This document shows, piece after piece, positions 36,240-46,118 of a stretch of 64,000 bases of DNA (its first letter is position 1; every line of letters starts with the position of its first letter). A program made the position numbers and the translations under genes. Location: positions 705,079-769,078 of the forward strand of contig NZ_ATHQ01000001.1 of NCBI RefSeq assembly GCF_000523275.1, given 5' to 3'. The notes beneath the pieces are model-generated. The model was given only the letters and a program-made list of their open reading frames with translations. It did no database searches and was not told where the DNA came from. The DNA is from Lebetimonas sp. JH292. GTDB taxonomy: Bacteria; Campylobacterota; Campylobacteria; Campylobacterales; Nautiliaceae.

Positions 36240-36949
36240 TTGATTTTTAAATTAAATAAGATTTATAATTATGCGGTGTAAAGGTAATTCGCACAAGACA
36301 TCTTTTAACTCCTTAGCAGACAAGTAAAAGAATATTTAGAAAGTGTAGGGGTTAAAAAAGAGAAATTAGAGGTTATTTATACAGGTATTGATACAGATAA
36401 GTTTAAACCTTTTAGCGGTTATTAAGAGGTGAATATAATATTAATAATGATACTGTAATTATAGGGCAAAAAGACATATAGATTTATTAGAGGCTATAAA
36501 ACCTTTAGAAAATATAAAAATTGTAATAGTTGGGAATGGTCCGCAGGAGATGAATATTAAAAATTTTATAAAAGATAGAAAATAAAGTTTTGATGCTTGG
36601 TCATAGAGAAGATATAGATAAAATTTTACCTAATTTTGATATTTTTGTATTGCCTTCAAATCTTGAAGCTCTTGGGACCGCTCTTTTAGAAGCTCAGTCT
36701 TGCGGTGTGCCTGTTGTGGCAAGCAGGGTTGGTGGAATTCCAGAGTGTGTGAGTGAAGGTAAGACAGGGTTTTTGTTTGAAAAAGAAAATGTAAATGAAT
36801 TAGGAGAAAAGTTAATCAAGTTAATAGAGAATAAAAACTTAAGATATGAATTTTCAAAAAATGCAATAGAATGGATAGAAAATAATTTTTCAACTCAAAA
36901 AATGGTTAAAGATACCGAAAATTTGTATAAAAGAATTATAAATGAATAG
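36240..36949 (+). pseudogene. GT4 glycosyltransferase remnant (C-terminal half)
   Basis: The N-terminal domain is almost completely lost (VIRTRHLL near 36284 may be a trace). QVKEYLESVGVKKEKLEVIYTGIDTDKFKP (36322-36414) is the GT4 linker. From 36590 an open stretch of 119 residues carries FDIFVLPSNLEALGTALLEAQSCG, the EX7E donor motif. Frames change at least three times between. Confidence 0.75.
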
Positions 36950-37461
36950 TGTGCCGGTTTTAATGTATCATCATATTTTAGAAAAAGATAGTTTTATTGC
37001 AAGTAGCATAGAAAATTTTGAAAAACAGATGAAGTTTTTAGCAGAAAATAATTTTAAAATAGCGGTTTTTATTAGGATGGAGGGATAATTACTATTTTGC
37101 ATATCCTGTTTTAAAAAAATACAATTTAAAAGCATATTTTTAGTAACTGAATGGATTGAAAAAGCAAGTGAAAAAAAATCAGAATTTAAACCTCTAAAAC
37201 ATAATGAGGCTAAAAAAGAAGTCCAGATTAATCCTTCATCAGTTATTTTAAATTGGAATGAAATAGAAAAAATGAGTGATGTTTTAGATTTTCACTCACA
37301 TACTCATTCGCATAGGGATGGAAGAAGAGTTTGAAAAATCAAAAGAAATTTTAAAAAATAGGCTTGGTGTTGATTCAAAACATTTATGCGCTAAAAAAAC
37401 AGATAAAAATTTTTTCTAATCCAATTTTTGGATATTTATATTCAAAGGTAAAACCTGAATG
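36942..37461 (+). pseudogene. Polysaccharide deacetylase (NodB-fold) remnant
   Basis: Begins NSVPVLMYHHILEKDSFIA at 36942, overlapping the previous end, which is the usual opening of NodB-type deacetylases. Later pieces in other frames are YFAYPVLKKYNLKA, WIEKASEKK and VLDFHSHTHSHR, whose His residues are metal ligands. Several frameshifts and lost segments make it non-functional as read. Confidence 0.65.
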
Positions 37462-38091
37462 AAAATTTTGCTTGTTAGAAATGATAATATTGGAGATTTA
37501 ATTTGCACAACTCCTGCTATTGAAGCTTTAAGAAAAAAATATCCTGATGCTCAATTTATGTTTACATAAAACCAAAGCATAAAAAAAATTTATCTGATAA
37601 AATTAAAGCATTAGGCGGTAAGATAAAAATTATGAGTGAAATTTTTTTTGAAAAATATGACGCGGCAGTTGTTTTTAGAAGCGGATATTCAAGTTCGGCT
37701 GGTTTAGAACCTTTGAGAATTAAACAAGGTGATGAAAAAATGTTTTTTTATATGCCTGAGAATTTTAAGAAAAAATATGAAGATTAAAAAAATTATATTT
37801 GTTATTGATAAATTAGATGAAAATATTATAATTACAGCAGAACCAAGTGATTTTGAAAATGCAAAATGGCTTGAAGAAAACAGTAAAGCTAAATGGATAA
37901 AAACTGAAAGTCTTTTAGATTTAGCCGGGTTAATCAGCAATGTAAAATTATTTGTTAGTCTTGATGGCGGGGCTATGCATATAGGACCTGCTCTTGGAGT
38001 TAAAACAATTGCAATTAGTGGCAAAACAAATATGAATAAATGGTATCCTTGGGGATATAAAGATTTGGTAACTCAGGATGAAAATATTTGA
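37459..38091 (+). pseudogene. GT9 heptosyltransferase-like gene, broken (first of two)
   Basis: Starts KILLVRNDNIGDLICTTPAI at 37459, the GT9 N-terminal motif, then loses frame near 37565. From 37729 an open part of 120 residues carries LFVSLDGGAMHIGPALGV, the GT9 C-terminal donor motif, ending at WYPWGYKDLVTQDENI. The middle third is shortened. Confidence 0.75.
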
Positions 38092-38881
38092 GTTTGTTTG
38101 AAAAAATAATTAATCTGTTTTTATCTCCTGCAAAATCTATAGAATATTTAAAAATTAATGATAATGATAATTTTGTAGTTATATCAAATACCGCATTAGG
38201 AGATACATTACTATCAACTCCTGCTATAAAATCACTTAAAAAATCTTTTCCAAATAATAAAATTATTGCAGTTTTAATAGCTGTTTTAAGTGGCAGTGAA
38301 TATATATTATTTAAAAAAATATTTATAAAAAAAAACCAACATGCTATAGAAGATGATTAGATTTAATCAAAAAAATAGGTGGAAAAATAATTGAAAAAGA
38401 GATGAAAATAGGAAATGTTTTAAATAAAGAATATTTACAATTTAAGAATTATATTGGTTTTCAAGTAGGGGCTGCTGATGTTTATAAGATGTGGCCGATT
38501 GAAAGATTTAGTAAATTGGCTGAAAAATTATTAAAAAATAATGAAAAAATTGTAATATTAGGCACTCAAAACGAAAAAAAATTGGGAGATAAAATAATAC
38601 AAAATGTTGGCAATAAAAATATTGTAAATATGGATACAGGCACAATGCATTTGGCGATTGCACTTAAAACTCCTACGGTTTCACTTTTTTCAGCTACAGA
38701 TTCAAAAACTATAGGACCTTATCAGGATTTAGAACTTCATAAAGTTATTCAAAAAAATGGCAGTTTTGTCCAAAAATTGCCTAAAAAACAAAGAGACAAT
38801 TCTGCAATGCAATTAATTGATGTAAATGAGGTTTTTGAAAAATATGAGGAATTAAATAATTATTTAAAGAGCAGAAAATGA
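38088..38881 (+). pseudogene. GT9 heptosyltransferase-like gene, broken (second of two)
   Basis: Begins with TTG at 38088 and FVVISNTALGDTLLSTPAI, breaks near 38295 after SFPNNKIIAVL, and resumes from 38402 with YIGFQVGAADVYKMWPIERF and NMDTGTMHLAIALKTPTVSLF. About 60-100 central residues are missing relative to the family. Confidence 0.75.
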
Positions 38882-39425
38882 AATTTTGTAATAGCTAAAA
38901 CAATAAAAAATATAAAATATGTTGAAATTCCTTTGAAAATGTTTGATTTTATTCCAAGAGATAAAATTATTGATTTAGGAAACAGATTTAGGAAATGGTG
39001 GGAAAGGGTATATTTTTTTAATTCATATAAATCAAATAAAAAAAAATATTGAAAACAGATACAAAAGAAAAGTGAAAGTTTTATATAATGGTGTTGATAT
39101 AGAATAAATTAAAAAAATTTGATTAAGTGTTGGAATTAGAAGTTTTACATATAGTTGAAATATTGCCTGAATTACCAGAAAATTTTATATATGTTTTAAT
39201 AGGTTAGAAAATTTAAAGAATTAGATGAAGAAAATAAAGTTTTATTTATTGAAAATAAAGAGCTTTATAAATTTATCAATATAGCTGATATATTTATTGG
39301 AGTACCTGTAATTGCAAGCAATAATGGGGGTATGAAAGAAATAGTAAAAAATGGAGAAAACGGATTTTTATTTGAAATAAACAAAAAGAAGAATTAAAAA
39401 AAAGAATTTTAAAAGCTATAAATTA
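38878..39425 (+). pseudogene. GT4 glycosyltransferase remnant
   Basis: Readable pieces are TIKNIKYVEIPLKMFDFIPRD, RKVKVLYNGVD-like sequence near 39070, KFKELDEENKVLFIENKELYKFINIADIF, and VPVIASNNGGMKEIVKNGENGFLFEI (39302-39380), the GT4 donor-site end. Each lies in a different frame and the total is about half of a normal GT4 length. Confidence 0.65.
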
Positions 39426-39429
39426 GAAT

Positions 39430-39995
39430 ATATAAAAATATTTTTTTTAATATTGGTTTATCAGGGGCTGTTTTATTTTCTTATGATAGATTTGTTTTTA
39501 AATTTTGATAAAATAAAAAAAATTTATATTGAGTATTACCAAGATGAAAAAACTCTTTTTATTCTTTTTAGTTTTATTTTAATTTCAATTATTATTTCTA
39601 TTATTTTTTCTTTTTCTAATTCTTTGCCATCATGGAGAGTTGAGTTTTTAAATATATTTTTGTTTATGTTAGTTTCATTAAGTGTAGAAACAAAAGAACT
39701 ATTAAAAAATATATTGTTTATTGCTACAATATGTGCATATTTTGATATATTGATTCCTTTTGTGTTTATTTCTTTGTTTTTAATAAAATATATAATCTTT
39801 AAACTTTTATTAAGTATAATTTTTTTATTTGGATTATTTGAATTATTTTTAATTTATAAAAATTCTTATATAATAAGGAAATAACTTTCATTATTGGTCT
39901 GATGAACCTTTTTTACTTCAAATTTTTTATAAAGAAGGTATTTTGGGATTAATTGCTTTTTTAGCAAACTATTTAAAAATTTAAATTTATTTACT
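39430..39995 (+). pseudogene. O-antigen ligase (WaaL-like) remnant
   Basis: An open stretch at 39453-39884 encodes 143 mostly hydrophobic residues with several membrane helices. Immediately after, in a shifted frame, comes HYWSDEPFLLQIFYKEGILGLIAFLA, which resembles the conserved periplasmic His-containing segment and following helix of WaaL ligases. Most of the normal 400 residues are missing, so ligase activity is not expected. Confidence 0.55.
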
Positions 39996-40024
39996 TTGAT
40001 TTGATTTTTTATTTTATGATTTCT

Positions 40025-40640
40025 TTTATATCGTATATCCTGAAAAATTGCCATCTAAAAAAGCAAGGGCTATTTCTGTTGTTAATACAGCTTGTGAATT
40101 ATCTAAAATTGTTGATACTACTTTAATTTATGAAAAAAGTGAGAATAATGTTTTAGATTTTTATGAACAAAATTTATTATAAGAAGTAATAAAATTTTTA
40201 ATTTAAAAAAAAAAGAAATAAAAAAATATGATTATTTTAAAAAAAAGGAGAAATAGAGAAAATTGCTTATGAAGATAAGAAATTTAAAACTATTTTAAAT
40301 GTTTCAAAATTACATTTTTTGAATATAAAAAGAAAGATTTTAATTAAATAAATTTTTATTGTACTTAAAATGATAGGAGATGGAAATAGAAAAAAAGAAT
40401 TGCTAAATAAAGCTGCTAACAATATTGAATTTTTAGGTTTTAAAAAACTCTGATATTAGTTCTCATTATAATAAATTTTCTACACCTATCAAACTTTATG
40501 AATATTTAATGACTTCTAATATTGTTTTGGCCAGTTAAAGCAGGTGATAAAATATATTATCTTTGCCAAAAGAAAATTGGAAAAATTTTATAAAAATGCT
40601 TATGAAACAGGAAAACAGTTTACTTGGGAAAACAGGGCGA
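40025..40640 (+). pseudogene. GT4 glycosyltransferase remnant
   Basis: Pieces in order: IVYPEKLPSKKARAISVVNT (near 40030), CELSKIVDTTLIYEKSENNVLDF, IGDGNRKKELLNKAANNIEFLGF (donor domain, 40375-40443), SSHYNKFSTPIKLYEYLMTSNIVLA, and the terminal TGKQFTWENRAMK. Several stops and frame changes intervene. The last codons run into the start of the next, intact gene. Confidence 0.65.
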
Positions 40641-41653
40641 TGAAAAAACTAACCCTCCTTCGTCTTAAAAAAAACCTCTTTGGCGGGGCTGAGAGGTATT
40701 TAGAAAGACTTAGTAATGAGCTTAAAAAACAAAATATTGATTATGAAATAATTTATTGTAATTGTCCTAAATTAATGCCTAGCTTTTTAAAGGCTCTGTG
40801 GTATAACCTGCAGGTTTGCTTAAATAAAAAAAATAAGTTTTATTTCTCACTGGAAAGAGTTACATGTCCTGATATTTATAGGGCTGGAGATGGGGTGCAT
40901 AAGGCTTTTTTAGAAACTAAAAAATCAATTAATCCACTTCATTTTATTTATCTTTTTATAGAAAAAAGAATGTTTAAAAATGCTAAAAAGATTATTGCAA
41001 ATTCTAATATGGTAAAAAATCAAATAATTAAATATTATGGAATTGATAAAAATAAAATTGAAGTAATTTATAACGGTATTCCTTTAAAAGAAAAAGTTGA
41101 TTTTAGTGATGTTAAAAAAGAGTTTAATTTAAAAAATGAAAAAATTATTCTTTATGTTGGGAGCGGGTTTGAAAGAAAAGGTGTGAAAGAAGCGCTTGAA
41201 ATTATTGCAAAAGTAAAAAGAGATTTTAAATTTATTGTTATTGGAAAAGAGAAAAAAATAGATTTTTATAAAAATTATACAAAACAATTAGACGTTGAAA
41301 AAAAGGTAATTTTTACAGGTGCTAGAAGTGATGTGGATAAATTTTATTCAATGGCTGATATTTTTCTTTTTCCTACGAAATATGAGCCTTTTAGTAATGT
41401 AATATTAGAGGCAATGAATTTTGAATGTGTTGTATTTACTACAAAACAAAACGGGGTTAGTGAAATTTTGCCTGAATTTAATGTAATGGAAAATTCGAAT
41501 GATTTAAGTGTAATTGATAAAATAAATATGCTTTTAGAAAATGATAAAATATTAAATGAAAAAAAACAGCAAATGAAAGAAATTTCAAAAAAATTTAGTA
41601 TAGAAGAAAATGTAAAAAAAACACTTAAGGTTATAAATGAAACTCTTAATTGA
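40640..41653 (+). CDS. GT4 glycosyltransferase, WaaG-like LPS core enzyme
   Basis: Intact protein of 337 residues from the ATG at 40640 (MKKLTLLRLKKNLFGGAERYLERL); an upstream ATG at 40544 in the same frame only adds the tail of the preceding pseudogene. CPDIYRAGDGVHKAFLE is characteristic of WaaG-type LPS glucosyltransferases, and EPFSNVILEAMNFE carries the EX7E motif. It overlaps waaF by 17 bases. It probably adds the first hexose on the inner-core heptoses. Confidence 0.83.
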   Translation: MKKLTLLRLKKNLFGGAERYLERLSNELKKQNIDYEIIYCNCPKLMPSFLKALWYNLQVCLNKKNKFYFSLERVTCPDIYRAGDGVHKAFLETKKSINPLHFIYLFIEKRMFKNAKKIIANSNMVKNQIIKYYGIDKNKIEVIYNGIPLKEKVDFSDVKKEFNLKNEKIILYVGSGFERKGVKEALEIIAKVKRDFKFIVIGKEKKIDFYKNYTKQLDVEKKVIFTGARSDVDKFYSMADIFLFPTKYEPFSNVILEAMNFECVVFTTKQNGVSEILPEFNVMENSNDLSVIDKINMLLENDKILNEKKQQMKEISKKFSIEENVKKTLKVINETLN

Positions 41654-42530
41654 ATCTCCAACATGGCTTGGCGATGCAGTAATGGCAAGTGGAGCAATAG
41701 AGAAGCTTCTTGAATATTTTAAACCTGAAAAATCTATTCTTTTTGGTAGTTTTGTATCAACTGAGCTATTTAAAGAAAAATTTGATGAAGTTATTGTTGA
41801 TGATAGAAGGCATAGATTTAAGCAATTTTTTAAATTACCAAAAGTTGATTTATTTATAAGTTTTAGGGGAAGTTTGTATTCAAAAGTTATTAAACTTAAA
41901 GCAAGGAGGGGTTTTACATTTGACAATAAATATTCTGGTCATATGGTTGAAAAGTATTCAAAATATGTAAATAAAATTATAAAAGAAAATAAAATTTATC
42001 CTCCAAAACTTGATTTTAAGCCCTTTGAATTTGTGAAGCCAACAATTGGTATTAATCCTGGAGCCACATACGGGAGTGCAAAAAGATGGTATCCAGAGAA
42101 ATTTGCTGAAGTTGGAAATTATTTTAAAGATTATAAACTGATAATTTTTGGAGGTCCGGGGGAAGAAGAAATAGCAAAAGATATAGAAAAAAATTTAAAC
42201 CATCCCGATTTTTTAAATCTTTGCGGAAGGCTTAGTATAAAAGAGCTTTGTGAGTACATTGGAGGGCTTAAGCTTTTTATTACAAACGATTCTGGCCCAA
42301 TGCATATAGCGGCGGTTTATAATGTGCCAATTGTAGCTATTTTTGGGCCAACAGATTATAAAGAAACATCTCCATGGAGCAAAAATTATAAAATAGTTAC
42401 CAAAAATTTAGAGTGTGCTCCTTGTAAAAAAAGGGAGTGCCCTATTAAAACGCATGAATGTATGAAAAGTATAAAAGCCGATGAGGTGATTGAAGCGGCA
42501 AAAGAGTTGCTAATTAAAAATGAAAAGTGA
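41637..42530 (+). CDS. waaF: LPS heptosyltransferase II
   Basis: Intact GT9 enzyme of 297 residues. IESPTWLGDAVMASGAIEKL, NPGATYGSAKRWYPEKFAEV and LFITNDSGPMHIAAVYNVPIVAIFG are the WaaF signatures. A cysteine cluster CAPCKKRECPIKTHECM near the C-terminus is also typical of WaaF proteins. It adds the second heptose after WaaC. Confidence 0.92.
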   Translation: MKLLIESPTWLGDAVMASGAIEKLLEYFKPEKSILFGSFVSTELFKEKFDEVIVDDRRHRFKQFFKLPKVDLFISFRGSLYSKVIKLKARRGFTFDNKYSGHMVEKYSKYVNKIIKENKIYPPKLDFKPFEFVKPTIGINPGATYGSAKRWYPEKFAEVGNYFKDYKLIIFGGPGEEEIAKDIEKNLNHPDFLNLCGRLSIKELCEYIGGLKLFITNDSGPMHIAAVYNVPIVAIFGPTDYKETSPWSKNYKIVTKNLECAPCKKRECPIKTHECMKSIKADEVIEAAKELLIKNEK

Positions 42531-42614
42531 AGAGTTAAAAATTAATGGAAAATGAGCGAAAATTAGCAAAATAGATTAAAATCATCTGTCTGCTTGAAAA
42601 GAGAAAGATGAAAA

Positions 42615-43057
42615 GTGAAAAATAAAAGTAAACAAATAAAAGCGGCATTTTTAGACAGGGACGGGGTTATAAATATAGATAAAAATTATGTTCATAAAAT
42701 AGAAGATTTTGAATTTAAAGAGGGAATTTTTGAACTTTTAAAAGATATTACAGGGAAGAGGATTTTCAAAAATTAACTCAATATATGCTAAATGAACTTA
42801 AAAAAAGAGGTATTGAAATAAAAGAGGTTGCTTTTTGCCCTCATCATCCAGATGAAGGGTGTGAATGCAGAAAACCAAAACCGGGGATGATACTTAATTT
42901 AGCTAAAAAATATAATATTTCTTTAAAAGATTCCATAATGATAGGCGATAAAATAAGTGATATTAAAGCCGGGAAAAATGCAGGAGTTGGAAAAACTTAT
43001 TTAGTTAAAGATTCGTTATTTGATATAATTGAAAAAATCAAAAAGGATTTTTCATGA
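42615..43057 (+). pseudogene. gmhB: Heptose-1,7-bisphosphate phosphatase with an internal deletion
   Basis: From a GTG at 42615 the HAD start [36 protein letters not shown] is normal. Then ITGKRIFKN reaches a stop at about 42775. In another frame the protein continues [19 protein letters not shown] and is intact to the end (CPHHPDEGCECRKPKPGMI with its zinc cysteines, GDKISDIKAGKNAGV). About 25 residues covering the HAD motif II segment (NQSG type) are missing. The second part (42785-43057) has an ATG but no catalytic aspartates. Confidence 0.82.
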
Positions 43058-44049
43058 AGTATGTTGATATTGATTTTAACAATAAAACTATTTTAATTAC
43101 AGGAGGCGCTGGATTTATAGGAAGCAATTTAGCTTTTTATTTTCAGGAAAATTATCCTCAAGTAAAAGTAATAGTTTTTGATAAATTTAGAACGGAAGAG
43201 ACTTTTTCAAATGGAAATTTAAAATCATTTGGTCATTTTAAAAACTTGCTTGGATTTAAAGGAATTGTAATAAGCGGGGATATTACAAAAAAAGAGGATT
43301 TAAAAAGACTTGAAGTTTATGATATTGATTATATTTTCCATGAAGCCGCAATTTCTGATACGACTGTTTTAGATCAGAAAATAATGATAGATACAAATGT
43401 AAATGCTTTTAAGGATTTATTGGACCTTGCAGTTAAAAAAGATGCTTCTATGATTTATGCAAGCTCTGCGGCGACTTATGGAAATTCAAAAGTTTTTAAA
43501 GTAGGGCATGAAAATCCAAATAATGTTTATGGGTTTAGTAAATTAATGATGGATAATTTAGCAAAAGAGTATTATGATAAATTAAGATTAGTGGGGCTTA
43601 GATATTTTAATGTATACGGACCGAGGGAATATTTTAAGAATAAAACAGCTTCAATGATTTTGCAGTTTGGACTTCAACTGCTTAAAGGTGAGAGTGCAAA
43701 ACTGTTTGAGGGAAGTGATAAAATAAAAAGGGATTTTATATATGTAGAAGATGTAATTCAGGCAAATATAAAATCTTGTGAGGCTGAAAAAAACGGAGTT
43801 TATAATGTAGGGACTGGAAAGGCAAGAAGTTTTCAGGATATCGTGGATATATTAAAAAAAGAGCTTAATATAGAAAGAGAAGATACATATATTCCAAATC
43901 CATATAAAAAACAATATCAATTTTTTACCGAAGCTGATATTGAGGATACTAAAAAATATCTAGATTATAATCCAAGATTCAGCCTAGAAGAAGGGATAAA
44001 AGCATATCTTCCTGAAATTATTAGAATTTATGAAGAAGAAGTAAAATGA
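43054..44049 (+). CDS. hldD: ADP-L-glycero-D-manno-heptose 6-epimerase
   Basis: Short-chain dehydrogenase-type epimerase of 331 residues. The NAD(P) loop is ITGGAGFIGSNLAFYFQE; the catalytic region shows YASSAATYGN and NVYGFSKLMMD (YxxxK), then LRYFNVYGPREYFKNKTASM. It forms the final heptose donor used by WaaC and WaaF. It overlaps hldE by 4 bases. Confidence 0.92.
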   Translation: MKYVDIDFNNKTILITGGAGFIGSNLAFYFQENYPQVKVIVFDKFRTEETFSNGNLKSFGHFKNLLGFKGIVISGDITKKEDLKRLEVYDIDYIFHEAAISDTTVLDQKIMIDTNVNAFKDLLDLAVKKDASMIYASSAATYGNSKVFKVGHENPNNVYGFSKLMMDNLAKEYYDKLRLVGLRYFNVYGPREYFKNKTASMILQFGLQLLKGESAKLFEGSDKIKRDFIYVEDVIQANIKSCEAEKNGVYNVGTGKARSFQDIVDILKKELNIEREDTYIPNPYKKQYQFFTEADIEDTKKYLDYNPRFSLEEGIKAYLPEIIRIYEEEVK

Positions 44050-45419
44050 TAGCTGTAATTGGTGATTTTATGATAGACCATTATTTATGGGGAAAAAGCA
44101 ATAGAATTTCACCAGAAGCGCCTGTGCCGGTAGTGGAAGTTGAAAAAGAAGAAGATAGACTTGGTGGGGCTGGAAATGTTGTAAATAATTTAATAATCCT
44201 AGGTGCTGAGGTAATTGTTTCAAGTGTTATTGGAAAAAATTCAAAAAGAATGTTAAAACTATTAGAGGAAAAAAATGTTGATACAAACGGAATTTTTATA
44301 GATAAATCCCGTGAGACTATTATAAAAAGCAGGGTAATAGCGTCCCATCAGCAGGTAATCAGGTATGATAAAGAAAGTATTGAACCAATCAGTGAGGAAT
44401 ATGAAGAAAAAATAATTGAATTTTTAAATAACAATATTGAAAATATTGAAATAATTCTTTTAAGCGATTATGAAAAAGGAGTTTTGACCAAGAGTCTCAC
44501 ACAAAAAATAATCAAACTTGCAAATAGATTTAATAAAAAGCTTATAATTGACCCCAAAAAAGATTTTTCAAAATATATAAACGCATGGATGATTAAACCT
44601 AATAAAAAAGAGCTTGAAACTGCTGCTGGTATGAAAATAAAAAATAAAGATGATTTAATAAAAGCTGGATGGAAAGTTAAAAAAGAACTAAATTTAGATT
44701 ATCTTTTAGTAACTCTTAGTGAAGATGGGATGGCGCTTTTTGCTGATAAATTTGTAGAAGTACCAACTCTTGCAAAAGAAGTTTATGATGTAACGGGAGC
44801 CGGAGATACAGTTTTAGCTAGTTTGGGATATTATTTAAGTAAAAGCAATGATTTAATAAAAGCTATGCATTTTGCAAATGCAGCAGCAGCTGTGGTTGTT
44901 GGAAAGCTTGGAAGTGAAGAGATAAAAGAGACAGAAAAAAGAATAGATAATAATGTAGATTATAAAATTGTAGATTTTAATACAATTGAAAAAATAGCAA
45001 ATGATTTAAGAAGTGAAAATAAAAAAATAGTTTTTACAAACGGATGTTTTGATATATTGCATATTGGACATGTTAAATATCTTCAAAAAGCTAAGGCTCT
45101 TGGTGATAAATTGATAGTCGGTGTTAATTCAAATGAATCAGTAAGAAGACTAAAAGGCCCTAAGAGACAGGTAAATGATGAATATGATAGAGCCTATTTA
45201 TTAGCTTCTCTTGAAGTTGTGGATTATGTGGTAATTTTTGATGAAGATACTCCTTATGAGCTTATAAAAAAAGTAAAACCTGATATTTTAGTAAAAGGTG
45301 CTGATTATAAAGGAAAAGAGGTTGTAGGAAGTAATATTGCAAAAGAAGTTAAGTTAATTGATTTTGTTGAAGGGAAAAGTACTACAAAGATAATAAAAAA
45401 AGTGAAAAATGGTGAGTAG
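44046..45419 (+). CDS. hldE: Bifunctional heptose 7-phosphate kinase / heptose 1-phosphate adenylyltransferase
   Basis: Protein of 457 residues. The N-terminal ribokinase-like kinase has GGAGNVVNNLIILGA and YDVTGAGDTVLASLGYYL. The C-terminal nucleotidyltransferase has VFTNGCFDILHIGHVKYLQKAKALGDKLIVGVNS with the HIGH motif. Both domains are complete, so steps one and three of heptose activation are present. The last codons run into a dispersed repeat. Confidence 0.93.
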   Translation: MIAVIGDFMIDHYLWGKSNRISPEAPVPVVEVEKEEDRLGGAGNVVNNLIILGAEVIVSSVIGKNSKRMLKLLEEKNVDTNGIFIDKSRETIIKSRVIASHQQVIRYDKESIEPISEEYEEKIIEFLNNNIENIEIILLSDYEKGVLTKSLTQKIIKLANRFNKKLIIDPKKDFSKYINAWMIKPNKKELETAAGMKIKNKDDLIKAGWKVKKELNLDYLLVTLSEDGMALFADKFVEVPTLAKEVYDVTGAGDTVLASLGYYLSKSNDLIKAMHFANAAAAVVVGKLGSEEIKETEKRIDNNVDYKIVDFNTIEKIANDLRSENKKIVFTNGCFDILHIGHVKYLQKAKALGDKLIVGVNSNESVRRLKGPKRQVNDEYDRAYLLASLEVVDYVVIFDEDTPYELIKKVKPDILVKGADYKGKEVVGSNIAKEVKLIDFVEGKSTTKIIKKVKNGE

Positions 45420-45545
45420 TGAGTTGTGAGTAGCTAAGTTGCCAAGTTATACCAATTGACAATGGAAAATGGATAATGGAAAATAAGCGAAAATGAGCAA
45501 AGCGAATTACGCTCATCTGGCTGCTTGAAAAGCGGCCATGATGAA
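45413..45545. repeat. Composite block of dispersed repeats between hldE and gmhA
   Basis: All repeat types occur in sequence: GTGAGTAGTGAGTTGTGAG (from 45412), AAGTTGCCAAGTT, ATGGAAAATGGATAATGG (45462-45479), then CATCTGGCTGCTT with stem GGCTGCTTgaAAAGCGGCC (45513-45531) and ATGATGAAAAG. This is the most complete copy in the window. Confidence 0.7.
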
Positions 45546-45584
45546 AAGTAAAAAAAAGGAAAAAAATGTTAAATAAATGTTTAA

Positions 45585-46118
45585 ATGAAGCATATAGAAA
45601 CAGCTAAAAAAATGGGAAAATTACTGCCTCTTGTTGTAAGTGCGGCTGAGCTTTGTTTGGTTTCTTTAAAAAACGGAGGTAAAATACTTCTTTGCGGAAA
45701 TGGAGGAAGTGCCGCTGATTCTCAGCATATTGCAGCAGAGCTTAGCGGAAGATTTAAAAAAGAAAGAAAGGCTCTTGCTGGAATTGCACTAACAACTGAT
45801 ACTTCAGCATTAAGTGCAATAGGAAATGATTACGGATATGAATTTGTTTTTTCAAGACAGGTTGAAGCTTTAGCAAATGAAGAAGATACACTAATAGCTA
45901 TTTCAACAAGCGGAAATTCAAAAAATGTGATAAATGCAATAAAAAGTGCAAAAAAAATAGGGGGTAAAGTTATAACTCTTACAGGAAAAGACGGCGGGGA
46001 GATGAAAGATTTAGGAGATGTAAATATTATAATTCCTAGTAATGATACTCCAAGAATTCAAGAAATGCATATAATGGTAGGGCATATGATTTGCGCTATG
46101 ATTGATGAAGAGTTTTAA
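45585..46118 (+). CDS. gmhA: Sedoheptulose-7-phosphate isomerase, shifted near its start
   Basis: First enzyme of heptose synthesis. SIS-domain motifs [39 protein letters not shown] and [17 protein letters not shown] are complete. An ATG at 45566 with a good ribosome-binding site (AAAGGAAAAAA) opens MLNKCLNE but is out of frame with the body, indicating a small indel near 45583. Initiation at 45585 gives 177 residues, about ten short at the N-terminus, and may still be functional. Confidence 0.85.
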   Translation: MKHIETAKKMGKLLPLVVSAAELCLVSLKNGGKILLCGNGGSAADSQHIAAELSGRFKKERKALAGIALTTDTSALSAIGNDYGYEFVFSRQVEALANEEDTLIAISTSGNSKNVINAIKSAKKIGGKVITLTGKDGGEMKDLGDVNIIIPSNDTPRIQEMHIMVGHMICAMIDEEF

